A stretch of DNA of 54,730 bases from Sphingomonas sp. (GTDB lineage: Bacteria; Pseudomonadota; Alphaproteobacteria; Sphingomonadales; Sphingomonadaceae): positions 1-54,730 of the forward strand of contig JAICXF010000005.1 in NCBI GenBank assembly GCA_025981625.1, in the 5' to 3' direction. Below, piece by piece: positions 10,362-18,374 of the stretch. The translations under genes and the position numbers were made by a program. The notes beneath the pieces were generated by a model. The model made no database searches, was not told where the DNA came from, and was given only the letters and a program-made list of their open reading frames with translations. The stretch's first letter is position 1. The number at the start of each line of letters is the position of its first letter.

Positions 10362-10465
10362 TGGCCCCCGGAAAGGCCCGGAAAGAGCGTGCCCGCGATT
10401 GCCCGCGCGCCGGTCGCACCTCTCCTCGAACGCAGCTATTCTAACGCAAATTCCGACCGGTCCAC

Positions 10466-10492
10466 TTGACAGAGTAACCGGTGTCATAGCCA
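10466..10492 (+). promoter_or_regulatory. Second operator copy, with -35 of the divergent LamG lipoprotein promoter
   Basis: A perfect TTGACA (10466-10471) is followed by the operator ACCGGTGTCAT (10477-10487), the inverted form of ATGACACCGGT. A -10 match is poor: TAGCCA at 10487 is only 15 nt away and GCCAAC at 10489 has correct spacing but weak sequence. The site is 77 nt ahead of the LamG lipoprotein gene and 183 nt ahead of TBDR1, so it may serve both divergent genes. Centre-to-centre distance to the TBDR1-proximal copy is 130 bp. Confidence 0.6.
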
Positions 10493-10556
10493 ACGTGAAC
10501 CGGCGTGCGACGGCTGTCAAGGCGGCTGCACGCGGAGGATTGTGGAGGATGAGACG

Positions 10557-11288
10557 ATGCGATTTGCAGCCGGAATCAGTGCCTTTCTGCTCGCAACCGG
10601 CTGCACCCATCTGCTGGCTGGCAACGGCCGTTCCGAAGGCATCGTCTGGCGCTTCGACAATCTCCAGCGGATCGGCGGTCATCTCGTGCGGATCGAGGGC
10701 CAGCCGCGGCTCTTCGCCACAGCCGCGGGACCGGCGATTGCATTCGACGGGGTGCATGATGCGCTGTTCATACCGGCGCACCCGCTAGCCGGCGCAAAGA
10801 CCTTTACATTCGAGGCCGTCTTTCGACCGGACGGCGGCCCCTTCGAACAACGATGGTTCCATCTCGCGCAAGCCGATCCGGAGGCACCGCCCGGAACATA
10901 CCCGCCGGTGCAAGCGAGCGGGCCGCGATTCCTGTTCGAGATTCGAGTCGTCGGCAACAGCTGGTACCTGGACGCATTCACCGCCGGTCCCGGTTACTCG
11001 AAGACTCTCGTAGCACCCGAACAGCGATACCCCATCGGCCATTGGTACGATGTTGCGCAGACCTACGACGGGCACACGTATCGGAGCTACGTAAATGGGA
11101 GATTGCAGGCCCAGGCCGAACTCAGCTTCACGCCGCAGGGACCCGGTTTCGCCTCGGTCGGAACCCGGATCAACCGGCGCAACTACTTTCACGGCGCGAT
11201 CTATGCGGCTCGCTTCACCCCGCGCGCCCTTGCTCCCGGCGAATTCATGAAGGTCCCGCCAGCGCTCGAGCGCGTCCCTTCGCGCTAG
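10557..11288 (+). CDS. LamG/concanavalin-A-like domain lipoprotein
   Basis: A 243-aa protein. ATG at 10557 has GGAGG 8 nt upstream; a GTG at 10542 is less likely. The N-terminus ends in LLATGC, an acceptable lipobox, so the mature protein is probably lipid-anchored at Cys 16. The rest is a jelly-roll LamG-like fold: FDGVHDALFIPAHPL, FTFEAVFRPDGG, WYDVAQTYDGHTYRSYVNG (the usual WHHVA..YDG..RLYVNG pattern) and a final ARFTPRALAPGEF strand. No catalytic residues are recognisable, so a glycan-binding role is more likely than an enzymatic one. It is divergent from TBDR1 and shares its operator-bearing intergenic region, suggesting a surface binding partner for pectin fragments. Its TAG stop overlaps that of the convergent esterase. 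Confidence 0.72.
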   Translation: MRFAAGISAFLLATGCTHLLAGNGRSEGIVWRFDNLQRIGGHLVRIEGQPRLFATAAGPAIAFDGVHDALFIPAHPLAGAKTFTFEAVFRPDGGPFEQRWFHLAQADPEAPPGTYPPVQASGPRFLFEIRVVGNSWYLDAFTAGPGYSKTLVAPEQRYPIGHWYDVAQTYDGHTYRSYVNGRLQAQAELSFTPQGPGFASVGTRINRRNYFHGAIYAARFTPRALAPGEFMKVPPALERVPSR

Positions 11289-12817
11289 GTGCCCGGCTGA
11301 ATGTAAGGCACGCGGGCGAACAGTTCGCGCTGCTCGCGACGCGGATCGTTCTCCGTGTGCGGCGGAACGTCGAAGATCATCGTCGAACGCTGCGGCAGGC
11401 GGTACATCGGCCAGAACGGCAGGCCTCGGTGGTTGGGATCGCCCCGTGCGGCGAAGGTCATGAAGGAGCGCATCACGACGTCGCTCGCCGCACGCGCGGC
11501 GGCTCCGGTACCGGTGAATGAGCCCGGCGCGTCGATCGTCCCGAACGCCAATGGGATGTCCATGGTGTGGGGTGCGCCGCGCCAGGGGTCCGTCGGAGAA
11601 GCGAAATCGACCTGGTAGACCCAGGTCGGAGCATGGGCCTTTGCCCGCGCTTCCGCTTCTTCGACCTGACCACGCCAGCTGCGTCCGGCCGTTGTGGCGG
11701 CGTAGAATATCTGTTCCGGCGTATAGGCCGGGAACATCCGCCGGTACTCCGAAACGACCCACTCGGGCAGGATATCGATCTTCAACTCCGGGGCCATGCG
11801 CTCGGCGAGATTGTCCCAGGTTAGACCGGCCATCTTCGCGCGCGGGATAAAGGCGCGTGTTTCGTCGTGCGTATTGCCGAGCATCATCGGGATGGCGTTG
11901 GACTGCGGATTGGCGTCGGGCCAGAACGGGTGGCGAGTGAGCCACTTCATGTCGAGCACGGGCCCGAAATAGAGGCCGCCGCCCATCACCGGGTCCGTGG
12001 CGTCAAGCGCGTCGACAAGCCGCTCTACCGGCATGGCGACGAGATCTGCCGGCGCGGCTTTCAGCCTTGCGAGATAGGCGCGTGCCCGCTCGGTCGCGTG
12101 CAGCGGCCCGGATGCAGTCACCTGCTGACCGCTCATCGTGATCGCTCGCTGGAACAGCCCTTCTGCCGCAGGCATGCCCATCATGGTCGCGATCTTGGCG
12201 CCTCCGCCTGATTGGCCGAACACCATCACGCGAGAGGGATCGCCGCCGAAGGCTGCAATATTGTGCCGGATCCACTCGAGCGCGAGAATGAGGTCCAGTT
12301 GGCCAAGATTGCCGCTGTCCGGAAAGCGCGGATCGAGACGCGCAAGATACAGATAGCCAAGCGCGTTCAGCCGGTGATTGACCGTGACGACGACGGCCCC
12401 GCGGTCCGCCAGATGACGCCCGTCATTGAGCGGATCGACGACGCTTCCGGTCGAGTATGCGCCGCCGTGAATATAGACCATGACCGGGAGGTTCGCCCCG
12501 CGCCTGCCTTCCGGCGTCCAGACGTTCAGAAACAGGCAGTCTTCGCTTTGCGGCTTGTACGTGTTGTTGCGCTGCGGCGCCGACGGCCCGAAAGCAGAGG
12601 CGTCGATCACGCCGTGCGCGCGCGGCGGTGTCACGGGCGCACGAAACCGCGCGGCCGTACCGTAGCGAATGCCACGGAAGACCTGCAGCCCGCCCTCGCT
12701 CGATCCACGAACAAGGCCGAGCGACGTCTCGACGGTGCCAGATCTCGCACTGGCTGCACCATGAACTATCGTCGGAATCGCGGCTGCACCAAGTACGAAC
12801 GAGCGTCGCGTGATCAT
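11285..12817 (-). CDS. Carboxylesterase type B, Tat-exported
   Basis: A 510-aa serine esterase of the carboxylesterase/cholinesterase family. Signal: ITRRSFVLG plus hydrophobic core and HGAASA (Tat). Motifs: IRYGTAARFRAPV near the mature N-terminus, EDCLFLNVWTP, oxyanion hole YIHGGAYSTGS, nucleophile elbow FGQSGGGAK (Ser near 203), a GNTHDETRAF region and the terminal His segment with PHTMDIPLAFG. Length is normal for the family. Last gene of the kduI-kduD-kdgK-esterase operon, starting inside the kdgK stop (ATGA overlap). In a pectin context removal of methyl, acetyl or feruloyl esters is plausible. The family is broad, so substrate is not assigned. Confidence 0.85.
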   Translation of the reverse strand: MITRRSFVLGAAAIPTIVHGAASARSGTVETSLGLVRGSSEGGLQVFRGIRYGTAARFRAPVTPPRAHGVIDASAFGPSAPQRNNTYKPQSEDCLFLNVWTPEGRRGANLPVMVYIHGGAYSTGSVVDPLNDGRHLADRGAVVVTVNHRLNALGYLYLARLDPRFPDSGNLGQLDLILALEWIRHNIAAFGGDPSRVMVFGQSGGGAKIATMMGMPAAEGLFQRAITMSGQQVTASGPLHATERARAYLARLKAAPADLVAMPVERLVDALDATDPVMGGGLYFGPVLDMKWLTRHPFWPDANPQSNAIPMMLGNTHDETRAFIPRAKMAGLTWDNLAERMAPELKIDILPEWVVSEYRRMFPAYTPEQIFYAATTAGRSWRGQVEEAEARAKAHAPTWVYQVDFASPTDPWRGAPHTMDIPLAFGTIDAPGSFTGTGAAARAASDVVMRSFMTFAARGDPNHRGLPFWPMYRLPQRSTMIFDVPPHTENDPRREQRELFARVPYIQPGT

Positions 12818-13824
12818 CGGCGAACGTCCAGATTGCCTGCGAGAAACGAATCAAGGTCCGCCGGCCCAAACAGGCTCGAATCGCCCGGCAAGCTATGCTT
12901 GAGGCAGGACAGCGCCAGTCCGTAATTCACTGCCCGCTCGTTTGGCGCCCCGCTGAGCACACCGTGGAGCACGCCGGCGGCGAACGCGTCGCCCGCGCCG
13001 ATCCGGTCGACGATTCCGGCAAGCACCGTTTCATCCGTTTCGAATTCGGCGTCGGGCGTGTCGATTCGTGCCGCCATGCGGTGGCGGTCAGCATCGTCGA
13101 TTTGCCGACTGGTCGAGGCGATCAGCCGAAGATTGGGAAACCGGTCGAACGCCGCTTCCGCAGCTTCGCGTCGCCGCTGCCTGCCATCGCCTTCAAATTC
13201 CCGACCAAGCAGGAGTGAAACATCACGGTGATTCCCGAACAGGATGTCCGCCTTGCTCACGAGTTCACCGAGAATCGCCTTGGGATCGGACTCCCAAGCC
13301 TGCCAGAGCTGTGCGCGATAATTACCGTCGAACGAGACCGTCAGGCCGAGCGCACGGGCAGCATCCGCCGCCGCGAGTGCGGCTTGCGATGACCGCGCGC
13401 CGAGAGCGGGCGTGATTCCGGACAGATGAAGCAGCGCGGCACCGTCAAGCAGCCGCTGCCAGTCGAACTCGCTTTGGTTCGCCTGTGCGAAGCTGCTGCC
13501 CTCGCGATCATAAACGATCGATGAGGGACGCAGCCCCGCACCAGCGGACAGGAAATAGAGTCCCATCCGGCCCGGCCCGCGTCCGACGCCGTCGGTCGAC
13601 ACTCCGCACCGCCGCAGATAAGCAATCGCGGCGTCCCCGAGGGGATTGTCGGGCACGCGGCTGACCATCGCCGTTTCGTGCCCCAGGCACGCCAGCCCGA
13701 CGGCAACGTTCGCCTCGGCGCCGCCGACATGCACGTTCAAGCGGCCGCTCTGAAGCAGCAGCTCGCGACCCGGAGCACTCAGCCGCAGCAGCAGCTCGCC
13801 GAAACAGACAATTTTGGCGCTCAC
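12814..13824 (-). CDS. kdgK: 2-keto-3-deoxygluconate kinase (PfkB family)
   Basis: Phosphorylates 2-keto-3-deoxy-D-gluconate (KDG) at C6 with ATP to give KDPG, the entry point to the Entner-Doudoroff aldolase. 336 aa, GTG start at 13824 inside the kduD stop (GTGA). PfkB signatures are clear: N-terminal FGELLLRLSAPG, VHVGGAEANVAVGLACLG (near 32-49), substrate-side FDGNYRAQLW (165-174), and the C-terminal anion-hole motif GAGDAFAAG (276-284) with catalytic Asp 279. Position right after kduI and kduD supports KDG rather than another sugar. Cytoplasmic; no signal peptide. Confidence 0.9.
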   Translation of the reverse strand: MSAKIVCFGELLLRLSAPGRELLLQSGRLNVHVGGAEANVAVGLACLGHETAMVSRVPDNPLGDAAIAYLRRCGVSTDGVGRGPGRMGLYFLSAGAGLRPSSIVYDREGSSFAQANQSEFDWQRLLDGAALLHLSGITPALGARSSQAALAAADAARALGLTVSFDGNYRAQLWQAWESDPKAILGELVSKADILFGNHRDVSLLLGREFEGDGRQRRREAAEAAFDRFPNLRLIASTSRQIDDADRHRMAARIDTPDAEFETDETVLAGIVDRIGAGDAFAAGVLHGVLSGAPNERAVNYGLALSCLKHSLPGDSSLFGPADLDSFLAGNLDVRR

Positions 13825-14576
13825 CGGGCCAACCAGCCGCCGTCCACCGCCAGGATGTGGCCCTGCACGTAATCGGATGCATCAGACGCGAGAAAAACGA
13901 CCGCACCGGCGAGATCGGACGGCTTGCCCCAGCGCCCGAGCGGGATCCGCTCGATGATCTGCCGGTTTCGGACCTCGTCCGATTGCAGCGCCGCGGTATT
14001 GTTGGTTGCAATATAGCCCGGGGCGATGGCGTTCACGCAGATGCCGCGAGCCGCCCATTCGTTCGCGAGCAGCCTGGTGAGGCCGGCCAGTCCGCTCTTC
14101 GAAGCCGTGTAGCTCGGGACCCGTATGCCGCCCTGGAAGCTTAGCATGGAGGCGATGTTGATGATCTTGCCCCGACCCTTCGTCACCATGTGGCGGGCGG
14201 CAGCCTGACACAGGAAGAACACAGACTTGAGATTGGTATCCATCACCGCATCCCAGTCTTCCTCGCTGAAGTCGAGCGCGTCGGCTCGGCGGATAGTTCC
14301 GGCATTGTTGACGAGGATATCCAAGCCGCCAAGCTCGGCGATGGTCCTGTCGACGAGCTCCTGGACGGGCGCGATGCTGGATAGGTCGGCGCCGATGATC
14401 GCGGCTCGCCGGCCGGCGGCGCGCACGCGCTCGGCCGTTTCCTCGGCCGGAGTGCGCCCGACGAGGGCAACGTCGGCGCCCGCTCCGGCCAGCGCCAACG
14501 CCAGCCCTTGCCCGATGCCGGTGTTCGCGCCGGTGACGACGGCGACCCGGCCGGCAAGGTCGAACATGTCGGTCAT
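13821..14576 (-). CDS. kduD: 2-dehydro-3-deoxy-D-gluconate 5-dehydrogenase (SDR)
   Basis: NAD(P)H-dependent reductase turning 3-deoxy-D-glycero-2,5-hexodiulosonate into KDG. ATG at 14576 ([10 protein letters not shown]) is taken because it overlaps the kduI stop by 4 nt and matches the family N-terminus; the frame continues further upstream only by running through kduI. 251 aa. Classical SDR motifs: TGANTGIG (15-22), LVNNAG (88-93), and catalytic Ser with YTASK (Tyr 156, Lys 160). The C-terminus ends [16 protein letters not shown] as in KduD proteins. Its placement between kduI and kdgK fixes the substrate with good confidence. Confidence 0.9.
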   Translation of the reverse strand: MTDMFDLAGRVAVVTGANTGIGQGLALALAGAGADVALVGRTPAEETAERVRAAGRRAAIIGADLSSIAPVQELVDRTIAELGGLDILVNNAGTIRRADALDFSEEDWDAVMDTNLKSVFFLCQAAARHMVTKGRGKIINIASMLSFQGGIRVPSYTASKSGLAGLTRLLANEWAARGICVNAIAPGYIATNNTAALQSDEVRNRQIIERIPLGRWGKPSDLAGAVVFLASDASDYVQGHILAVDGGWLAR

Positions 14577-15412
14577 TGCAGCTGACAGATGTCGAGGACA
14601 TTCATGTCCGTATAGTCCTGGTTCTCGCCGGCCATCGCCCAGATGAAGGCGTAAGACTTCGTGCCCGCGCCCATGTGGATGGACCACACCGGGCTGATCA
14701 CCGCTTCTTCATTGGCGACGACGATGTGGCGCATGGCTTCACCTTCGCCCATGAAGTGCATCACCCGGTCATTGTCGCCGTCGAGTTCGAAATAGAAATA
14801 GATTTCGCTCCGGCGCTCATGAATGTGCGGCGGCATGGTATTCCAGACGCTGCCGGGCTTCAGGACCGTTAGGCCCATGACCAGTTGGGCGCTGTCGCAC
14901 ACCCCTGGAATGACGAGCTGATAGATCGTGCGCTGGTTCGACTCCTCGAGGCTGCCCCGCTCCAGAGCATTGGCTTCGGCAATCGACAGCTTGCGGGTCT
15001 GGAAGGCCTTGTGGGCAGGACAGGACGCCAAATAGAAACGTGCGCCCGCGCCGGAGAATACGACGTCCTTGGCACCCATGGTCACGAACAGGCAATCCTT
15101 GTTGCCAAGCTCGAAGCGCTCGCCGTCCACGGTGACCGCCCCAGGCTGCGTTCCGACGTTGACGATCGCCAACTCGCGCCGCTCCAGGAACGGGTGACCG
15201 GCGGCGGAGGCAGGCTCCACCTGCTCGGGCAATCGCACGTCCGACTTACCGACCAGGACTCCGCCGATCACGAACCGGTCGGCGTGGGTGTAGTTGAGAA
15301 CGACCTCTCCCTCGCGGAACAGGTTCGGGATGAGGTAACGGTCCCGAAGCTCGTCACTGGAGACACATTCCATCATGTCTGGGTGCGTCGCGTAGTAATT
15401 GCGTTCGAACAT
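14573..15412 (-). CDS. kduI: 5-dehydro-4-deoxy-D-glucuronate isomerase
   Basis: Isomerises 5-keto-4-deoxyuronate, released from unsaturated oligogalacturonides, to the KduD substrate. 279 aa, full family length, bicupin fold. Recognisable segments: N-terminal [22 protein letters not shown], the ADRFVIGG region, the metal-site segment [47 protein letters not shown] and the terminal [18 protein letters not shown] at 15412 has GGAG about 10 nt upstream. First gene of a four-gene operon whose stops and starts all overlap; an operator copy lies 84 nt upstream. Confidence 0.95.
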   Translation of the reverse strand: MFERNYYATHPDMMECVSSDELRDRYLIPNLFREGEVVLNYTHADRFVIGGVLVGKSDVRLPEQVEPASAAGHPFLERRELAIVNVGTQPGAVTVDGERFELGNKDCLFVTMGAKDVVFSGAGARFYLASCPAHKAFQTRKLSIAEANALERGSLEESNQRTIYQLVIPGVCDSAQLVMGLTVLKPGSVWNTMPPHIHERRSEIYFYFELDGDNDRVMHFMGEGEAMRHIVVANEEAVISPVWSIHMGAGTKSYAFIWAMAGENQDYTDMNVLDICQLQ

Positions 15413-15488
15413 TTGAAACTCGCTCCGTTTCAGGCTTCCAGCGGTTGCCGCTCACTAACCCCTATTCGCGGCCAACCAGGCCGTATGC

Positions 15489-15505
15489 AGGTAACCGGTG
15501 TCAGT
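15489..15505 (-). promoter_or_regulatory. LacI-family operator upstream of kduI
   Basis: On the minus strand this reads CTGACACCGGTTACC, one of nine copies of the window-wide motif. Its centre is 84 nt ahead of the kduI ATG, in the 119-nt gap between kduI and the regulator gene. A possible promoter around it (CTGCAC at 15509-15504 and ATACGG at 15486-15481, 17 nt apart on the minus strand) is weak. The operator itself is exact over the ten invariant bases. Confidence 0.75.
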
Positions 15506-15531
15506 GCAGCCGACAAGACGCCGCCGCTCGG

Positions 15532-16593
15532 CTACTCAGATTTTGGCGGAGCAACCGAGCCGCGCCGCACGAGCGTCGAAACGAACATCGACGGCTCATC
15601 GACATCACTTCCCGGATCGATGATGTCCCCGACCAGCTTCAGCGCCGCCGAACGACCCATCGAGACCGTCGGCCAGCGGATGGTCGTCAGCGGGGGCCAG
15701 ATGTGCGACGCGATGGCTGTGTCGTCAAAGCCGACGATCGACAGGTCCTGCGGCACGTCCAATCCGCGCTGCAGCGCCGCGTGGAGCACCCCGGCGGCCA
15801 TTTCGTCGTTCGACGCAAGGATTGCCGTTGGCCTTGGGACCAGGTCCAGAAGAAGGTTGCCGGCGCGCGCGCCGGATTCGAACGTGTAGCTGCCTTCCGC
15901 GATAAGGCTTCGAGGCAGCTTGATGGCCGCCGCGGAAAGCGCGTCTTCGTAACCGAGCCGCCGTTCAGCGGCGGACCGGAATCCGTGCGGACCTTCGATG
16001 AGACCAATCCGACGGTGACCTTGCTCGATCAGATAATTGACCGCCTCGCGAACGGCTTCACGATCGTTGGAGGCAACCAGATGGTCCGGATCGTCGAGTT
16101 CCGCGGAGCCCATGCGCGTGTAGCGCACCCCCAGTTCCTCGCACAAACGCGCGAGCGCTTCATTCTCGGACAGCGGCGGCATGATGACGACCCCGAAAAG
16201 CCGCTGCCGCTCGAGGAAGTTGCGGATGTCCTCGAGCATCCGGGGCGAGGTTCGGTCAAGCGGACGCACAACCAGTCCAAAGTCCGTATCGTGAAGAGCG
16301 TCGAGGATTCCCTGCTGGACATTGATAACCGTCTGAGCGTTTGGATTGTCGTGGATAAGGCCAATCAGCGAATTGCGACGCAAGGCCAGCGCGCGGGCCT
16401 GCGGATTCGGCACATAGCCGAGCTGCTTGATGACCTTCTCTACTCGTCCGCGCGTATCGTCGTTCAGAAGCGGCGAATTGTTGATCACTCGGCTGACGGT
16501 CTTTTTGGACACGCCGGCAATGCGCGCAACGTCATTGATCGTTGGCAGCTTGCCGTTTCTTTTGTGTTCCGAAGTTTCCGTGCCGTCGACCAT
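15532..16593 (-). CDS. LacI/GalR-family transcriptional regulator (pectin/galacturonate)
   Basis: A 353-aa repressor-type regulator. Start ATG at 16593 is chosen for AGAGG 5 nt upstream and because the helix-turn-helix follows at the normal distance; the open frame reaches further but without a ribosome site. Residues about 18-65 form the LacI DNA-binding domain (PTINDVARIAGVSKKTVSRVINN, hinge LGYVPNPQARAL). The remainder is a periplasmic-binding-protein-like sensor with LIGLIHDNPNAQ, HRRIGLIEGP and the C-terminal SIVGFDDTAIASHIWPPLTTI typical of the family. It sits between kduI and uxaA. The ACCGGT core with a central CpG found in all nine nearby operators is what a LacI-type protein would bind. 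Effector is probably KDG or a uronate (inference). The divergent uxaA operator is 92 nt from its start, so it may control itself. Confidence 0.9.
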   Translation of the reverse strand: MVDGTETSEHKRNGKLPTINDVARIAGVSKKTVSRVINNSPLLNDDTRGRVEKVIKQLGYVPNPQARALALRRNSLIGLIHDNPNAQTVINVQQGILDALHDTDFGLVVRPLDRTSPRMLEDIRNFLERQRLFGVVIMPPLSENEALARLCEELGVRYTRMGSAELDDPDHLVASNDREAVREAVNYLIEQGHRRIGLIEGPHGFRSAAERRLGYEDALSAAAIKLPRSLIAEGSYTFESGARAGNLLLDLVPRPTAILASNDEMAAGVLHAALQRGLDVPQDLSIVGFDDTAIASHIWPPLTTIRWPTVSMGRSAALKLVGDIIDPGSDVDEPSMFVSTLVRRGSVAPPKSE

Positions 16594-16647
16594 CACACCT
16601 CTGCTGTTCGAATAACCACTGTTAAGAGTCTTGCCAACGCTTGCCGC

Positions 16648-16690
16648 TTGCGAAACTCCGCGGCGATGCATAGCTTATGACACCGGTTTC
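16648..16690 (+). promoter_or_regulatory. uxaA promoter and operator
   Basis: TTGCGA (16648-16653), a 17-nt spacer and TAGCTT (16671-16676) form a plausible promoter. The operator ATGACACCGGTTTC (16677-16690) begins directly after the -10, so transcription should start inside it. The uxaA ATG is at 16693, only 2 nt past the operator, which leaves room for a leader of about 8-11 nt and no Shine-Dalgarno. Confidence 0.65.
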
Positions 16691-16692
16691 CA

Positions 16693-18210
16693 ATGAATAT
16701 TGCAAGTCACCCCGAGACTCTTGAGCACATTCCGGCCGTTATCCAGGTCCACGAGGATGACGAGGTGGGAGTCGCGCTGCAGGCAATTCAGCCGGGTCAG
16801 CTGGTCGACGTCGCAGGCCGGCAAGTGCGTGCCCGCGACGCGATCGAGACGGGACACAAAATCGCGCTCCACGACATCGCCGAAGGCGCCACGGTCCGGA
16901 AATACGGCTGGCCGATTGGCCGTGCCACCAGCGACATCGCCGCAGGCGCGCATGTCCACACCCATAATCTTGCGACCCTGCTGACTGGCGTCGAAGGCTA
17001 CAGCTATCGGAAGCTTCCCGCCTCCCCGCTTCCATCGGCAAATGACGCCCGGTTTCTTGGCTATCGGCGAGCGGACGGCGCGGTCGCAACGCGGAATGAA
17101 ATCTGGATCCTGCCCACCGTCGGCTGTGTCGCTCGGACCGCGGAGCGGATCGCGGACATCGCTCGGGGGCGCTTCTCGACTGATGTCGACGGGGTTTATG
17201 CTTTTCAGCATCCGTTCGGATGCTCGCAGCTCGGCGACGACCTTGCCGCGACCCGGTCCGTGCTCGCTTCGCTGGCCTGCAATCCGAACGCGGGCGGCGT
17301 GCTGGTCATCGGCCTCGGCTGCGAGTCCAACCAGCTTAACACACTGCTGGATCTCATTCCGGAGCCGCTCCGCGACAAAATCCGCACGCTCAAAGCTCAG
17401 GCCGAAGAAGACGAGATTGAAGCTGGACTGGCCCTGGTCGAGGATCTGGTCGCGGAGGCCGCTCGGGCGAAGCGCGAGCCCGTGCCGCTCTCCAAGCTGG
17501 TCATTGGTCTCAAGTGCGGTGGCTCGGACGCCTTTTCGGGGCTCACGGCCAATCCCCTCGTGGGCCGAATATCGGACCTCGTGATCGGCTCCGGCGGCTC
17601 TGCCATCCTGACGGAAATCCCCGAGATCTTCGGCGCCGAGCGGATGCTGATGGCGCGCGCTCAAAGCGAGGGGGTTTACGACAAGCTGGTTGCCGTAGTG
17701 AACGATTTCAAACGCTACTTCCTGTCGCATAATCAGCCTGTCTCGGAGAACCCCTCCCCCGGCAATCTACAGGGCGGTATCACGACCCTCGAAGAGAAGT
17801 CGCTCGGCGCGATTCAAAAGGCCGGCCGCGCACCGGTTGCCGACGTCATCCGTTATGGCGATCGGATCCGCGCGTCCGGACTGACACTGCTCGAGGCGCC
17901 GGGAAATGACGCGGTTTCCTCGTCCGCGCTCGCCGCGGCCGGCGCCACGATGATCTTGTTCACCACCGGGCGAGGCACTCCACTGGGATTTCCGGTCCCC
18001 ACCGTGAAGATCGCGACCAACAGCGCACTTGCCCAGCGAAAGAAGAATTGGATCGACTTCGATGCGGGCGGCACGCTCGAGCATGGGTTCGACGCGAGCT
18101 CGACCGGGTTGCTGTCGCTGATCACCAGCATCGCGTCGGGCGAAAGCACCGCGGCCGAACGCAATGGAGAACGCGAGATTGCGATCTGGAAACGCGGTGT
18201 AACGCTGTGA
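16693..18210 (+). CDS. uxaA: Altronate dehydratase
   Basis: Dehydrates D-altronate to KDG in the isomerase branch of galacturonate catabolism. 505 aa, close to the usual length for the fused UxaA form. An N-terminal SAF domain (about 12-100: VHEDDEVGVALQ, ALHDIAEGATVRKYGWPIGRAT, AGAHVHTHNL) precedes the large catalytic domain with FLGYRRADGAVATRNEIWILPTVGC, a Cys cluster region (PFGCSQLG, GLGCESNQ), GLKCGGSDAFSGLTANP and TTGRGTPLGFPVPTVKIATN. These are the iron-site and signature regions of UxaA/UxuA-type enzymes. Divergent from the LacI-type regulator. The start lacks a ribosome site; MNIASHPETL gives a normal N-terminus for the family, so the ATG at 16693 is kept. Confidence 0.92.
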   Translation: MNIASHPETLEHIPAVIQVHEDDEVGVALQAIQPGQLVDVAGRQVRARDAIETGHKIALHDIAEGATVRKYGWPIGRATSDIAAGAHVHTHNLATLLTGVEGYSYRKLPASPLPSANDARFLGYRRADGAVATRNEIWILPTVGCVARTAERIADIARGRFSTDVDGVYAFQHPFGCSQLGDDLAATRSVLASLACNPNAGGVLVIGLGCESNQLNTLLDLIPEPLRDKIRTLKAQAEEDEIEAGLALVEDLVAEAARAKREPVPLSKLVIGLKCGGSDAFSGLTANPLVGRISDLVIGSGGSAILTEIPEIFGAERMLMARAQSEGVYDKLVAVVNDFKRYFLSHNQPVSENPSPGNLQGGITTLEEKSLGAIQKAGRAPVADVIRYGDRIRASGLTLLEAPGNDAVSSSALAAAGATMILFTTGRGTPLGFPVPTVKIATNSALAQRKKNWIDFDAGGTLEHGFDASSTGLLSLITSIASGESTAAERNGEREIAIWKRGVTL

Positions 18211-18319
18211 TCGCGGCCTCATCGCTGCCGGGCTGACCAACGGCATGGTCGATCCGGTGAAGATGGCGAGATCGGATAAGCGACAAGCGATAAAGACGGC
18301 TAAATTCGTCGCCCCGACA

Positions 18320-18348
18320 TTGCAGATGACACCGGTTTCCTTTAGCTC
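18320..18348 (+). promoter_or_regulatory. Promoter of hydratase-like gene with operator in the spacer
   Basis: TTGCAG (18320-18325) and TAGCTC (18343-18348) are exactly 17 nt apart, and the spacer consists of the operator copy ATGACACCGGTTTCC (18326-18340) plus two bases. Transcription would begin about 20 nt ahead of the GTG start, leaving a leader with GGAGGGA. The rest of the 164-nt gap after uxaA shows nothing else recognisable. Confidence 0.7.
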
Positions 18349-18374
18349 GATGATGAAATGGGGCCGGAGGGAGC

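Noticed and set aside
14577..14687. N-terminal extension of KduD
   Set aside because: The extra residues come from reading through kduI in another frame; the ATGA overlap at 14573-14576 gives the normal N-terminus.
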